Shown in pieces: positions 48,001 through 55,800 of a stretch of DNA of 64,000 bases. This DNA is from Granulicella sp. L60 (GTDB lineage Bacteria > Acidobacteriota > Terriglobia > Terriglobales > Acidobacteriaceae): contig NZ_LMUR01000020.1 in the NCBI RefSeq assembly GCF_009765825.1, positions 319,894 through 383,893 on the forward strand. The letters run 5' to 3'. The translations under genes and the position numbers were made by a program. The notes beneath the pieces are model-generated. The model ran no database searches, was not told where the DNA came from, and saw only the letters and a list, made by a program, of their open reading frames with translations. Numbering within the stretch: position 1 is the first letter of the stretch; every line of letters starts with the position of its first letter.

Positions 48001-48275
48001 ACAATCGCTGTTCCGTTGATCGTCGTGGACTCAATATGCTCGATGTTGTCTACCGTCGTAGTGAGCACACGCTCGTAGACGGTAGTGATACGGCCTTCCG
48101 TTTCTTCCGGGCTCAGGCCGGTGAAGGTCCAGGCGACAGCAACGACTGGAATGTTGATGTTTGGGAAGATATCGGTCGGCGTCCCCAAGATCACAACCGG
48201 ACTCAAAATGAGAATGAGCAGCGCCAGCACGATAAAAGTATAGGGACGGCTCAGAGCAACTTTGACGATCCACAT
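45096..48275 (-). CDS. RND-family multidrug efflux inner-membrane transporter (HAE-1/AcrB type)
   Basis: The protein has 1,059 residues, the normal length for the family. It has an N-terminal TM1 with PYTFIVLALLILIL, two large periplasmic loops (NINIPVVAVAWTFTGLSPEE, PATDSGQFILHVRAKTGTR), and the twelve-helix pattern with TM4 GGLALAVGILVDDATVTIEN carrying the paired aspartates of the proton relay. The second half repeats the pattern (MCMGVATANSILVVAFA, ALAMIIGMIPMALG). The operon context (MFP and OMF following) makes a drug or aromatic-compound exporter likely. The preceding gene on the strand is an MFS transporter 53 bp away. Confidence 0.92.
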   Translation of the reverse strand: MWIVKVALSRPYTFIVLALLILILSPVVILGTPTDIFPNINIPVVAVAWTFTGLSPEETEGRITTVYERVLTTTVDNIEHIESTTINGTAIVKLYLQPSASVDRANAQVTAISQYILRQLPPSALPPLVLNYSASTVPILQLGVSGKNLTESQLNDIALNFLRTQLVTVPGAAVPFPFGGRTRQVMVNLNQGLLQSKGLSPNDVLAALGNENLIRPGGTAKMGNFEYDVDMNVDTKTVQELNDLPIKTIGSSTIYMRDVATVSDGFAPQTNIVRQDSSRGVLVTVLKAGDASTIDVVKGIRKLLPRVAQTLPPALRIQPLSDQSVFVQNSINGVVREAIIAAALTGLMILLFLGSWRSTLIIAISIPLSILTSVMTLSFLHQTINIMTLGGLALAVGILVDDATVTIENIERHLEEGAALHEGILEGAAQIAVPALVSTLCICIVFLPMFFLSGVAKFLFVPLAEAVIFAMIASYLLSRTLVPTLAMYLLKIKSHDNKQTRNPLVRFQQAFERLFEKVRLAYSSLLEQLVSIRKVFIPGFLIACVCVFLLIPFLGQDFFPATDSGQFILHVRAKTGTRIEETARLADQVENGIRQTIPSSEVNNILDNIGLPFSNINYIYNNSGLTGAADADVLVSLNEKHHPTGDYVRTLREKLPRQFPGVTFYFLPADIMTQTLNFGLPAPIDIKIDGPDIDNNSRIADKMMAELSHVRGITDLRIQQQGDYPKLHIAVDRTRAAQGGFTERDIADSMLISTSGSFQVTPMFYLNPKNGVSYSLVTQTPQYDLQSADDLRNIPISGPNQKKPAILADVATIQRTNELASINHYNIRRVVDIYASVQGRDLGAVGREATHIVDENRKSLPRGSFVTLRGQYGTMRTSYIGLIGGLGFAIILVYMLIVVNFQSWLDPFIIITALPAALAGIVLFLFITHTTLSVPALMGAIMCMGVATANSILVVAFAKERLLLHGNPTAAAIESGTTRFRPVIMTALAMIIGMIPMALGVGDGGEQNAPLGRAVIGGLLCATVATLIFVPSVFALLHNGMKSADKQPTINPDNELSQA

Positions 48276-48328
48276 TCCAGTACCCTCGAATCTTTCTACA
48301 TGTGCGTACAGAGCTTCCGCGGTTCACC

Positions 48329-49597
48329 TCAATCGAGCTTCGATGAGATCCGACTTCCCTCTATTGGCGGCTCGAAATTCGAGCTCGATTGAATCCGCGT
48401 TCGATGAGGAGCGCCAATCCAATGAATTGCGGAAGCCACCAGTGCGAGCGCTAAACCAAAGACGGCAATGCCAGTCCAGCCGAAGCGTGTCATCAGCCAG
48501 CCGCTGATGATCACGCCAATGGCGCCGCCGGAGAACGTTGCGGTCATATAGAGGCTGTTGATGCGGCCCTGCGCCTTCGGATCGACTGCGAAGGCGCGAG
48601 TCTGATTGGACACTAGACCCGATTGCACCCCGATATCGAGTACGACGACACCGATCACAAGCAAAGTAAGCGACGACTCCGCGCCGAAGAGAAGTACGTA
48701 GGCAAGCGTGACGAAGCCAATACTTGCTGCAATGACGGTCCGGGGCCCGAGCCGATCGGAGGCGCGTCCGCTGAGTGAAGCGGCAAGCGCACCGGCCGCT
48801 CCGATGAGGCCGAAACCGCCCGCCCAGGCGCTGCTAAGGTGCCGTGGTCCGTTCGCCAGGAGCGCCGCCAGATTGACCCAAAAGGCGTTGAAGCAGGCCC
48901 ACAACAGCGCCTGGACGATCATCGATTCACGAATCGGACGATTGTCCCGAGCCAGCGGCCAGAGCGATGCGAGCAGGCGCCCATAAGAAAGGTCTGTAGT
49001 CGGCGAACCCCGGGGGAGTAGCGAAGCGGCCGCGATCCAGACCGGGATCATAAACAACGCTGCCAGCCCATAGACCGCACGCCAGCCGCAGGCCGCTCCA
49101 ACCACGCCGCTGATCGTACGGCCAACTAGGATCCCAACCATAATGCCGCTGACAACCGTCCCAACATTTCGCCCGCGCTCGCTGGGCAGCGACATAACGG
49201 CTGCGAACGGTACGAGCTGCTGGGGCACGCAGCTGACGACGCCAAGACCATAGGAGGCAGCGATCAGTAGCCAGATCCCGGGCGCGATTGCCGCTGCTAT
49301 GGCAAAGCCGAAGGCGAGGGCAATCTGAGCGAGTACAAGCTTGCGTCGGTCGAAACGATCACCCAGCGGCAACAGAAGCGCTAGCCCACTCGCGAAGCCG
49401 AGCAGAGCAGCGCCGGCGACGAGATCGACAGTCGCTAGGTTGACCCGGAGCCCCGAAGCTATCAACGGTAGGATCGGCTGGGTGCAGTAGATATTGGTGA
49501 TCACCGCGCCGGCGACGATCGCCATCATGATGATTTTGCCGCGGGAAGCTACTGCGGGTGTGTCTGGACCAGCGGTTATGATGCGAGGGTTGGTCAC
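48329..49597 (-). CDS. MFS transporter
   Basis: This 422-residue protein has twelve hydrophobic segments. It has the MFS loop 2-3 motif as LLPLGDRFDRRKLVL (the G-x-x-x-D-R-x-x-R-R pattern) and a second-half counterpart SLSGRASDRLGPRTVI. It starts IITAGPDTPAVASRGKI before TM1. It heads the leftward efflux operon and may export a related compound. The substrate is unknown. Confidence 0.85.
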   Translation of the reverse strand: MTNPRIITAGPDTPAVASRGKIIMMAIVAGAVITNIYCTQPILPLIASGLRVNLATVDLVAGAALLGFASGLALLLPLGDRFDRRKLVLAQIALAFGFAIAAAIAPGIWLLIAASYGLGVVSCVPQQLVPFAAVMSLPSERGRNVGTVVSGIMVGILVGRTISGVVGAACGWRAVYGLAALFMIPVWIAAASLLPRGSPTTDLSYGRLLASLWPLARDNRPIRESMIVQALLWACFNAFWVNLAALLANGPRHLSSAWAGGFGLIGAAGALAASLSGRASDRLGPRTVIAASIGFVTLAYVLLFGAESSLTLLVIGVVVLDIGVQSGLVSNQTRAFAVDPKAQGRINSLYMTATFSGGAIGVIISGWLMTRFGWTGIAVFGLALALVASAIHWIGAPHRTRIQSSSNFEPPIEGSRISSKLD

Positions 49598-49736
49598 GGC
49601 ACTCTCCTATTTGCGGCATGCAGGCATTCCACGAATCATGACAAAGTTTTTTGCCAGGTTGATGACGCTTGACAAATGCATTCACGCAGTCGCAGCGATG
49701 TAGTCGTTCTCCGTGCGCGCCATAGGGAGAATTCCA

Positions 49737-50249
49737 CTATCCGGCGTCCTTCGATGTTACTTCTCTTAAGTCTCCTGTGGACAAATCGAAGACAAATCCA
49801 CGAATCACTACGTCTGAAGGAATCCACGGGTGAGACCTGAGTTTAAGTACCTGCTTCTGTGTTGTTAAATTAACGTCGGAATAGAAATGGAATCTATCCG
49901 GGGATACTGCCCACACGCCGCACTGTGTGTGTAGATGTTTCTCGAACTCTTCTTCCGTGAACATTTCCATTCCGCAGCCCGTGTGTCCGACGAGCATGAT
50001 CTCCCGCACACCAAGAACGTGGATCGAGAACATGAGAGACCGCACAACATCCTCCGTCGCTGCCGTTCCGACGTTCCGAATCACATCCGCGTCGGCAGGC
50101 TTAATGTCGAACCATTCGAGCAGTTCATTCAGCCGTGGATCCATACATGTAAGGATTGCAATTTTCGGAGCTGGCTTGTTTGCCAGTGAAGGGTCATGGT
50201 GCTCTGCACTTTTGCGATTTGCGACGATCGCGTGTTCGATCAAGCTCAT
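49737..50249 (-). CDS. Beta-class carbonic anhydrase
   Basis: This 170-residue enzyme contains the beta-CA zinc site: Cys35-x-Asp37-x-Arg39 in LTCMDPRL and His89-x-x-Cys92 in VGHTGCGM. The Asp-Arg dyad that activates the water is present. AGGAG lies seven bases before the ATG at 50249. The short length fits the YadF-like/Rv1284-type small beta enzymes that interconvert CO2 and bicarbonate in the cytoplasm. It is divergent from the epoxide-hydrolase gene, sharing a 259-bp regulatory region. Confidence 0.87.
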   Translation of the reverse strand: MSLIEHAIVANRKSAEHHDPSLANKPAPKIAILTCMDPRLNELLEWFDIKPADADVIRNVGTAATEDVVRSLMFSIHVLGVREIMLVGHTGCGMEMFTEEEFEKHLHTQCGVWAVSPDRFHFYSDVNLTTQKQVLKLRSHPWIPSDVVIRGFVFDLSTGDLREVTSKDAG

Positions 50250-50337
50250 TGGGATTCTCCTAGATCGCTTTGCAAGTCCGGGATTGGTTGCGACAGCGTT
50301 TCTCGATTAAGCCGGAGGCGTAAGTCGAAATCAATTG

Positions 50338-50415
50338 GACGATGGTATTGGTAATACTTTGGTGTATGCACGTACGAGTGGCGGCTAACACCTAGGTATT
50401 TGCGACACCATCGTC
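50338..50415. promoter_or_regulatory. Palindromic region between divergent carbonic anhydrase and epoxide hydrolase genes
   Basis: GACGATGGT (50338-50346) and ACCATCGTC (50407-50415) are perfect complements enclosing 60 nt. Inside are GTATT-GGT-AATAC (about 50345-50357) and CACCTAGGTATTTGCGACA. These resemble motifs in other island promoters (28927, 33004, 51901). It sits centrally in the divergent promoter region 50250-50508. Confidence 0.45.
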
Positions 50416-50508
50416 TAATGGATTCGCTTTCGTGCTTCTGGCTTAATCGCGGGAATGGAATGCATCCCGGCTCGATGCAAATGAGAACCAACTGCTAGGA
50501 GACCCGTT

Positions 50509-51858
50509 ATGACCGCAGATGAGGCAGTGAAGCACCCTAACGCATTGTTACCGCCTACCCGGCGCGCTTTTCTTCGAACCTTAGCAGCCGCTGGTGCTTC
50601 TGGAAGTTTTCTGCTCGGTTCTGCCAGCTTCGCTGAAGCCGATCTTGGCACCAGTCTCCACTCAGAGCAGGCAGCTAAGGCCGTGGGCGATTCGATCCGT
50701 CCCTTTCACGTCAGCGTCCCAGAAGATCAACTCGGGGATCTTCGTCGACGGATTTCGGCTACCCGTTGGCCAGATAAGGAGACAGTCTCGGATAAATCGC
50801 AAGGTGTGCAACTGGCAACGATGTGCGAACTCGCACACTATTGGCAGGAGTATGACTGGCGCAAGGTCGAAGCGAGACTAAACGCGTTGCCGCAGTTCAT
50901 AACGAACATCGACGGCGTCGACATTTACTTTATTCATGTTCGCTCGAAGAATCCGAATGTGCTTCCGATGATTATCACGCACGGATGGCCGGGGTCGGTG
51001 ATCGAACATCTGAAAATCATTGATCCACTGACGAATCCGACCGCGCTTGATGGAAAGGCAGAAGACTCATTCGATGTCGTGATTCCATCGATACCTGGCT
51101 ACGGGTTTTCGGGGAAGCCCACCACAACCGGCTGGGATCCTATACGCATCGCACGCGCCTGGATCGAACTGATGAAGCGCCTCGGATATACGCGGTACGT
51201 CGCGCAAGGCGGCGACTGGGGAAATGCAGCTACGGAGCAGATGGCTCTGCTTGCACCACCAGGGCTACTTGGCATCAACACCAACATGCCCGCCACCGTG
51301 CCTGACGACATTGCCAAGGCGCTCCAATCCGGCGGCACACCACCGACGAGCCTCTCCACGGAGGAGAGGCGGGCCTATGAACAGCTCGATTCTTTCTATA
51401 AGCGCGGTCTTGGATACGCCCAGGAGATGAGCAATCGCCCGCAGACGCTGTACGCACTAGAAGATTCACCTATCGGGCTGGCGGCATGGATCCTCGACCA
51501 CGACTCAGCTAGTGAGGCACTCATCGTACGCGTCTTTAGAGGTGAGTCCGAGGGTCTTACGCGAGACGACATCCTCGAGAACATCACTCTCTACTGGTTG
51601 ACGAAGACGGCGGTCTCCTCAGCTCGCCTGTATTGGGAAAATAAGCTCATCTTCTTCGCCCCGAAGCATGTCGCTATTCCGGTTGCTGTCAGCGTCTTTC
51701 CGGATGAGATCTACGCCGCTCCGAGGAGTTGGACAGAGAAAGCGTATCCGAAACTCATCCATTACAACCGGCTCCCGAAGGGTGGACACTTCGCAGCATG
51801 GGAACAGCCAGAGTTTTTCTCGGAAGAGATGCGCGCTTCTTTCAGTACGTTGCGTTAA
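50509..51858 (+). CDS. Tat-exported epoxide hydrolase (alpha/beta hydrolase with EHN domain)
   Basis: This 449-residue enzyme has a Tat-type signal (PTRRAFLRTLAAAGASG). The epoxide-hydrolase N-terminal domain follows (PFHVSVPEDQLGDLRRRI, TRWPD, WRKVEARLNALPQF). The alpha/beta core has the oxyanion-hole HGWPGS (158-163), nucleophile Asp236 in GGDWGN, and the C-terminal His in KGGHFAAWEQPE. This is the juvenile-hormone/microsomal epoxide hydrolase type that opens epoxides by water. AGGAG precedes the ATG. The Tat signal implies action outside the cytoplasm, which is unusual for detoxification of intracellular epoxides. Confidence 0.88.
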   Translation: MTADEAVKHPNALLPPTRRAFLRTLAAAGASGSFLLGSASFAEADLGTSLHSEQAAKAVGDSIRPFHVSVPEDQLGDLRRRISATRWPDKETVSDKSQGVQLATMCELAHYWQEYDWRKVEARLNALPQFITNIDGVDIYFIHVRSKNPNVLPMIITHGWPGSVIEHLKIIDPLTNPTALDGKAEDSFDVVIPSIPGYGFSGKPTTTGWDPIRIARAWIELMKRLGYTRYVAQGGDWGNAATEQMALLAPPGLLGINTNMPATVPDDIAKALQSGGTPPTSLSTEERRAYEQLDSFYKRGLGYAQEMSNRPQTLYALEDSPIGLAAWILDHDSASEALIVRVFRGESEGLTRDDILENITLYWLTKTAVSSARLYWENKLIFFAPKHVAIPVAVSVFPDEIYAAPRSWTEKAYPKLIHYNRLPKGGHFAAWEQPEFFSEEMRASFSTLR

Positions 51859-51890
51859 CGTTTGTCCTTCAACATTGCATGACGGTATGC

Positions 51891-51959
51891 CGAGTAAATA
51901 CGAAGGTATCGAACAATACCTTCGTCCAATTGTTGGTTCCTCCTATCTCTGGTGAGATC
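51891..51959 (+). promoter_or_regulatory. 69-bp repeated promoter/operator element, copy A
   Basis: The core is a perfect palindrome CGAAGGTAT-N6-ATACCTTCG (51901-51924). Downstream blocks are shared with copy B (33949-34017, minus strand). It lies after the epoxide hydrolase gene and 93 bp before the SDR start, in the same orientation relative to its gene as copy B. A 14-base part (CGAACAATACCTTC) recurs at 38824-38837 before the regulator at 38871. Confidence 0.6.
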
Positions 51960-52052
51960 GCTTTGTAAACCAAGCTTCACTCGCAAGGAACAAAGAACGC
52001 AAGCGGAGACAAACCAGATTAGGTACTTCAACTACAGACCGAAGGAGATTTT

Positions 52053-52775
52053 ATGCAGAACAAAGAAACCGTACTTGTTACAGGAGCCTCGCAGGGGATC
52101 GGAGCAGCCACAGTGCGACTGTTCCTGGAACGCGGCTATCGAGTTGTCGCAACGTCACGCAGCGCTACGAAGGCCGGCTTCGAGCCATCGGCTGACCTCG
52201 CAATCGTCGATGGAGACATCGGCAAGGAAGAGACAGCTAAGAACGTCGCCCAGACAGCGATAGAAAGATTTGGCTCGATCAACCATGTCGTTAATAACGC
52301 TGGAATTTTCTCGGTTAAGCCTTTCACCGACTACACCGCTGACGAATTCCAAAGTTTCGTCTCCACCAATCTCGTGGGATTTATCTTCATTACCCAGCTC
52401 GCGGTGAAGCAGATGCTGGTGCAGGGTACCGGCGGTAGCATCACGACCATCAGCTCGTCCTTGGTGGACAACCCTATTGCAGGCGTTACCGCTTCGGTTC
52501 CGATGATCACCAAAGGTGGACTTGAGGCCATCACTCGCAGTCTTTCTAGTGAATATGCAAAACAAGAAATTCGCTTTAACGCTGTGGCGCCGGGTATCGT
52601 CGATACCCCCCTCCACACCAATACTCCGAGGGACTTCATGGCGAGTCTTTCGCCCATGGGCACAATCTCCGACGCAAAGGATATTGCTGAGGCCGTTGTT
52701 TTTCTGACGAAAGCTCGCCACGTAACCGGGGAGGTACTGCACGTCGACGGCGGTGCACACGTGGGCCGATGGTAG
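52053..52775 (+). CDS. SDR-family oxidoreductase lacking the catalytic tyrosine
   Basis: This 240-residue Rossmann protein has the classical SDR cofactor motif TGASQGIG (10-17), NNAG (81-84), serines at 134-136 in the usual Ser position, and Lys154. The residue four places before that lysine, normally the catalytic Tyr of YxxxK, is Pro150 (ASVPMITKGG). Without it the normal hydride-transfer chemistry would be impaired. It may bind NAD(P) without standard dehydrogenase activity or use another residue. AGGAG precedes the ATG. It overlaps the RidA-like gene by 7 bp and so is part of an operon of three enzymes. Confidence 0.82.
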   Translation: MQNKETVLVTGASQGIGAATVRLFLERGYRVVATSRSATKAGFEPSADLAIVDGDIGKEETAKNVAQTAIERFGSINHVVNNAGIFSVKPFTDYTADEFQSFVSTNLVGFIFITQLAVKQMLVQGTGGSITTISSSLVDNPIAGVTASVPMITKGGLEAITRSLSSEYAKQEIRFNAVAPGIVDTPLHTNTPRDFMASLSPMGTISDAKDIAEAVVFLTKARHVTGEVLHVDGGAHVGRW

Positions 52776-53257
52776 CGGATAGAGGTTCGCAGTCGCATAG
52801 TGCTGATCGACGACTGAAGGACCTTGGCATACAGCTCCCAGCCGCACCGACACCATTTGGCACTTACGTCGAGACAGTGCAGACGGGCAATCTGCTCTTT
52901 TTTAGCGGAATGCTTCCGGTTATTGACCATAAACCGAAGCATGTTGGCCGGCTCGGGAAGGAGCTCGATCTCGACGCCGGACGAGATGCAGCCTATGTAG
53001 CGGCTTTGGGTGTTCTGGCCGCAGCGAAAGAGCACTTGGGCTCACTCGATCGAGTGACTCGCGTGCTCCGTCTTGGAGTGTTCCTTGCAACTTTCGGGGA
53101 TTTCTACGATCAACCCAAGGTAGCGGACGCTGCTTCGGATTTGTTTCGAGATGTCTTTGGCCTCGAAAGAACTTCGGTCCGGCTTGTGATAGGGGTCGCC
53201 AGCCTTCCCCTCGGAGTGCCAGTAGAACTCGATGTGATCTTCGAAGTTGATGCATAG
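52769..53257 (+). CDS. RidA/YjgF-family protein
   Basis: This 162-residue protein has the YjgF/RidA fold signature: LGIQLPAAPTPFGTYVETVQTGNLLFFSGMLP at the N-terminal half (given here as the segment 19-50) and a C-terminal GVPVELDVIFEVDA. Most RidA proteins remove reactive enamine/imine intermediates by hydrolysis. The conserved Arg near 'PxRxxV' appears as TSVRLVIGVASLPLGV. It overlaps the SDR gene by 7 bp and is followed 2 bp later by a nitronate monooxygenase gene, so it probably helps clear a reactive nitrogen-containing product (inference). Confidence 0.8.
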   Translation: MVADRGSQSHSADRRLKDLGIQLPAAPTPFGTYVETVQTGNLLFFSGMLPVIDHKPKHVGRLGKELDLDAGRDAAYVAALGVLAAAKEHLGSLDRVTRVLRLGVFLATFGDFYDQPKVADAASDLFRDVFGLERTSVRLVIGVASLPLGVPVELDVIFEVDA

Positions 53258-53259
53258 CA

Positions 53260-54444
53260 ATGAAGGTAGAAGTCACTAACCCTGATCACCTGCGGAGAGC
53301 AGCAGTGCAAAACGAATCCACCAGTCCGTCTACACCGTGGAACAAGACTCGCGTCTCTTCCATCTTGGGCATTGACTACCCGATAATTCAAGGCCCTCTG
53401 GGTGGTCTTTCGACGCAGAGATTGACAGCAACGGTCTCGAATTTTGGCGGCTTGGGCTCTTTTGGAGCGCATGGTTTAGCCGCTTCTGCAATCAAGGACG
53501 TCATTGCTGAGATTCGTGAACTTACAGTCAAACCTTTCGCAATGAACTTATGGGTCTCGACAGAAGATGAAGGAGCACGCACCTCTGGCAGGAAGGAGTT
53601 TGCACGAAGTCTCAAACACTTGGCTGGACATATAGAAGCACTGGGCGCAGCTCTGCCGGATCACAAGTCTTATACTCCAGTCCGTTTTGAAGATCAGGTG
53701 CGTGTTTTGCTCGATGCAAAGATTCCCGCCTTTAGTTTCGTCATGGGAGTACCGCCGCAGGAGATTCTGAACGAATGTCGGGCCCACGGAATCATTACCA
53801 TTGGAACCGCGACGACCGTAGCCGAGGCCATAGTTCTTGGTCAGGCGGGAGTCAATGTGATTGTCGCTTCCGGCTTTGAAGCGGGCGGCCACCGCGGCTC
53901 TTTTCTGATGCCCGCTGAGGATTCGCTTATCGGAACATTTTCGCTCACGCCTCAGGTTGTGGATGCAATTTCGGTGCCGGTAGTCGCTGCAGGAGGTATC
54001 GCTGATGCACGCGGCATTATCGCGGCTTTTGCCCTTGGCGCTGAGGGCGTACAGATCGGCACGGCTTTCTTGGCAACCGAAGATGCCGGTGCAAGTGTCA
54101 ACCATCGCAACGCGCTTCTCAGTCCGACAGCTCAACGAACTTCATTGACCAAAGGCTTTACTGGACGACTTGCTCGCGGAGTACACAATCAGCTGATCGA
54201 GGAACTCAATCGCCCAGGTGTAGAGATTCTTCCGTACCCGCTGCAGCGGCAGCTCGTCAAAAATCTTGCTGTCCCCGCGGAGAAGGCTGGCAGAACGGAG
54301 CTTCTCCAACTTTGGGCAGGACAGAGTGCAAGCCTGAGCAGACAGAGTGATGCGAAAACTCTACTGGAGATATTGGTGTCCGAGATTTCCGCTGTTGCCG
54401 ATCCCGTTGTTGATTGTAATCGTGAACAACGTGCAAAAAGATAA
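53260..54444 (+). CDS. Nitronate monooxygenase (2-nitropropane dioxygenase family)
   Basis: This 394-residue FMN TIM-barrel protein shows DYPIIQGPLGGLST (N-terminal FMN-binding strand), the GVNVIVASGFEAGGHRGS region with the phosphate-binding and catalytic GGHRG, the strand VPVVAAGGIADARGI, and GAEGVQIGTAFLATEDAG. These are the family landmarks. It oxidises alkyl nitronates to carbonyl compounds and nitrite. It starts 2 bp after the RidA-like gene and completes an operon SDR-RidA-NMO. The N-terminal extension of about 30 residues is not typical, and an internal start cannot be excluded. Confidence 0.83.
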   Translation: MKVEVTNPDHLRRAAVQNESTSPSTPWNKTRVSSILGIDYPIIQGPLGGLSTQRLTATVSNFGGLGSFGAHGLAASAIKDVIAEIRELTVKPFAMNLWVSTEDEGARTSGRKEFARSLKHLAGHIEALGAALPDHKSYTPVRFEDQVRVLLDAKIPAFSFVMGVPPQEILNECRAHGIITIGTATTVAEAIVLGQAGVNVIVASGFEAGGHRGSFLMPAEDSLIGTFSLTPQVVDAISVPVVAAGGIADARGIIAAFALGAEGVQIGTAFLATEDAGASVNHRNALLSPTAQRTSLTKGFTGRLARGVHNQLIEELNRPGVEILPYPLQRQLVKNLAVPAEKAGRTELLQLWAGQSASLSRQSDAKTLLEILVSEISAVADPVVDCNREQRAKR

Positions 54445-54485
54445 CGTTAAACTAGAAGTACCTCGATTGAGGTTTGGAGGAAGCT

Positions 54486-55166
54486 ATGACGCTTTCGAGT
54501 GAATACCGCACTCCGATGGTAGTCCCTTCGCCATTGGGCAACGACATAAGTAGAGCCTTTGACAACGCTACCCGGCTGAGTCATGATCACTTGGTCGTCG
54601 CCGCGCAATCAGGCTGCGGGGCGTCGTTCAAGGAACTCTGGGATCTCTACTCACGGCGAATCTACAGAACTACTTTAAGCATTACTAAGAACGCGCAAGA
54701 TGCCGAAGACGCACTCCAGGATTCCTTTCTTCGTGCATTTATAGCTCTGGAGAGCTTTCAGGGCCGGGCCAGCTTCTCGACCTGGTTGACGCGCATTGCA
54801 ATTAATTCGGCATTGGGCATCCTACGCAAGCGCCGCTGTAGGCCAGAAACCTCACTCGACTCAACTTATCAACAAGAGGAGGAGAGTGCTATTGAGGAAC
54901 TCAGAGACTGGGCTCCGAACCCTGAACAAATCTTCGAACAACAGCAGTCACAGGCGAAGCTGATGCAGGCGATACACAAACTCCCTGCAGGCCTAAGGGA
55001 GGCCGTTCAAATGCACATTGCGGGAGACTGTTCGGCGAGGGAAGTTGCCTATCAGCTAAACATCTCTGAGGCTGCCGCCAAGTCGAGGCTTTACCGGGCA
55101 ACTACAAGGTTAGGTTTGCTGATCAATACTGGCTGCCGGTCGAGGGTCAAGACTAACCTTCACTAG
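54486..55166 (+). CDS. ECF-family RNA polymerase sigma factor
   Basis: The protein has 226 residues from ATG 54486 (GGAGG upstream; TTG 54474 opens the frame). Sigma region 2 shows ELWDLYSRRIYRTTL and NAQDAEDALQDSFLRAF, with FSTWLTRIAINSAL after it. Region 4 shows LPAGLREAVQMHIAGD and VAYQLNISEAAAKSRLYRATTRL, typical of sigma-70 region 4_2. No anti-sigma gene is adjacent. It lies 41 bp behind the nitronate monooxygenase gene. Its regulon cannot be told from here. Confidence 0.87.
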   Translation: MTLSSEYRTPMVVPSPLGNDISRAFDNATRLSHDHLVVAAQSGCGASFKELWDLYSRRIYRTTLSITKNAQDAEDALQDSFLRAFIALESFQGRASFSTWLTRIAINSALGILRKRRCRPETSLDSTYQQEEESAIEELRDWAPNPEQIFEQQQSQAKLMQAIHKLPAGLREAVQMHIAGDCSAREVAYQLNISEAAAKSRLYRATTRLGLLINTGCRSRVKTNLH

Positions 55167-55411
55167 TTAGGCAAAAAGAGATGCTGCGATCGCGACTCTC
55201 TAGCGTAACCACGAGCCTAAAGGGTTAAACCAGTAAATCCTGTCTCGCGATCAATTCACGCGACCTCCAAGTGCGACCAGTTGGTGCCGTGGAAGTAACC
55301 TGCATTTTTCTGTGAGGAATGCGAGCGAAGTTAGACCATAACTTCTCACTGATCTCGTGACGCAAATAAATGATCGACGAATCCGAGTACCTTGGAATTA
55401 TCATGTAGACA

Positions 55412-55747
55412 ATGGTTATAGGGGAGAGGCGTAAGTCTGTTCGAGGACGTCCGTCATGGAAGTGTTTTAACGTCGCAAGATCTCATCAAACGGCTATTAG
55501 TGCCGCATGGTTAGCAGATAATTACGTCAGTGCAACACTGAGTGTCCCTGCAACAAAGTACGATCTAGTTCAATTTGCATGTGCTTCAGCACTAAGGTCT
55601 GTCCCAGTGGTTGCCTTACCTGAGGATCTCAAGGCGTTTCCCTTGCTTCGCGGACGATCTCTGCTCGCTCCAGTCGGAAACTTGTTGGATCAAGCCATTA
55701 TTGATCATGACGGCATTGATTGGTGGGTCACCGTCGCCGATAGTTAA
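55412..55747 (+). CDS. Hypothetical protein (111 aa), doubtful
   Basis: A plus-strand frame encodes 111 residues with a mixed alpha/beta composition and ends VGNLLDQAIIDHDGIDWWVTVADS. No known family is recognised and the ribosome site is weak. It faces the truncated polymerase gene. The gap before it (55167-55411) shows nothing recognisable. Confidence 0.3.
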   Translation: MVIGERRKSVRGRPSWKCFNVARSHQTAISAAWLADNYVSATLSVPATKYDLVQFACASALRSVPVVALPEDLKAFPLLRGRSLLAPVGNLLDQAIIDHDGIDWWVTVADS

Positions 55748-55800
55748 GGGGATAGAACAGCCGCGCGAAAGAGCGAGATCTCAATGGAAGTCATGCGATC

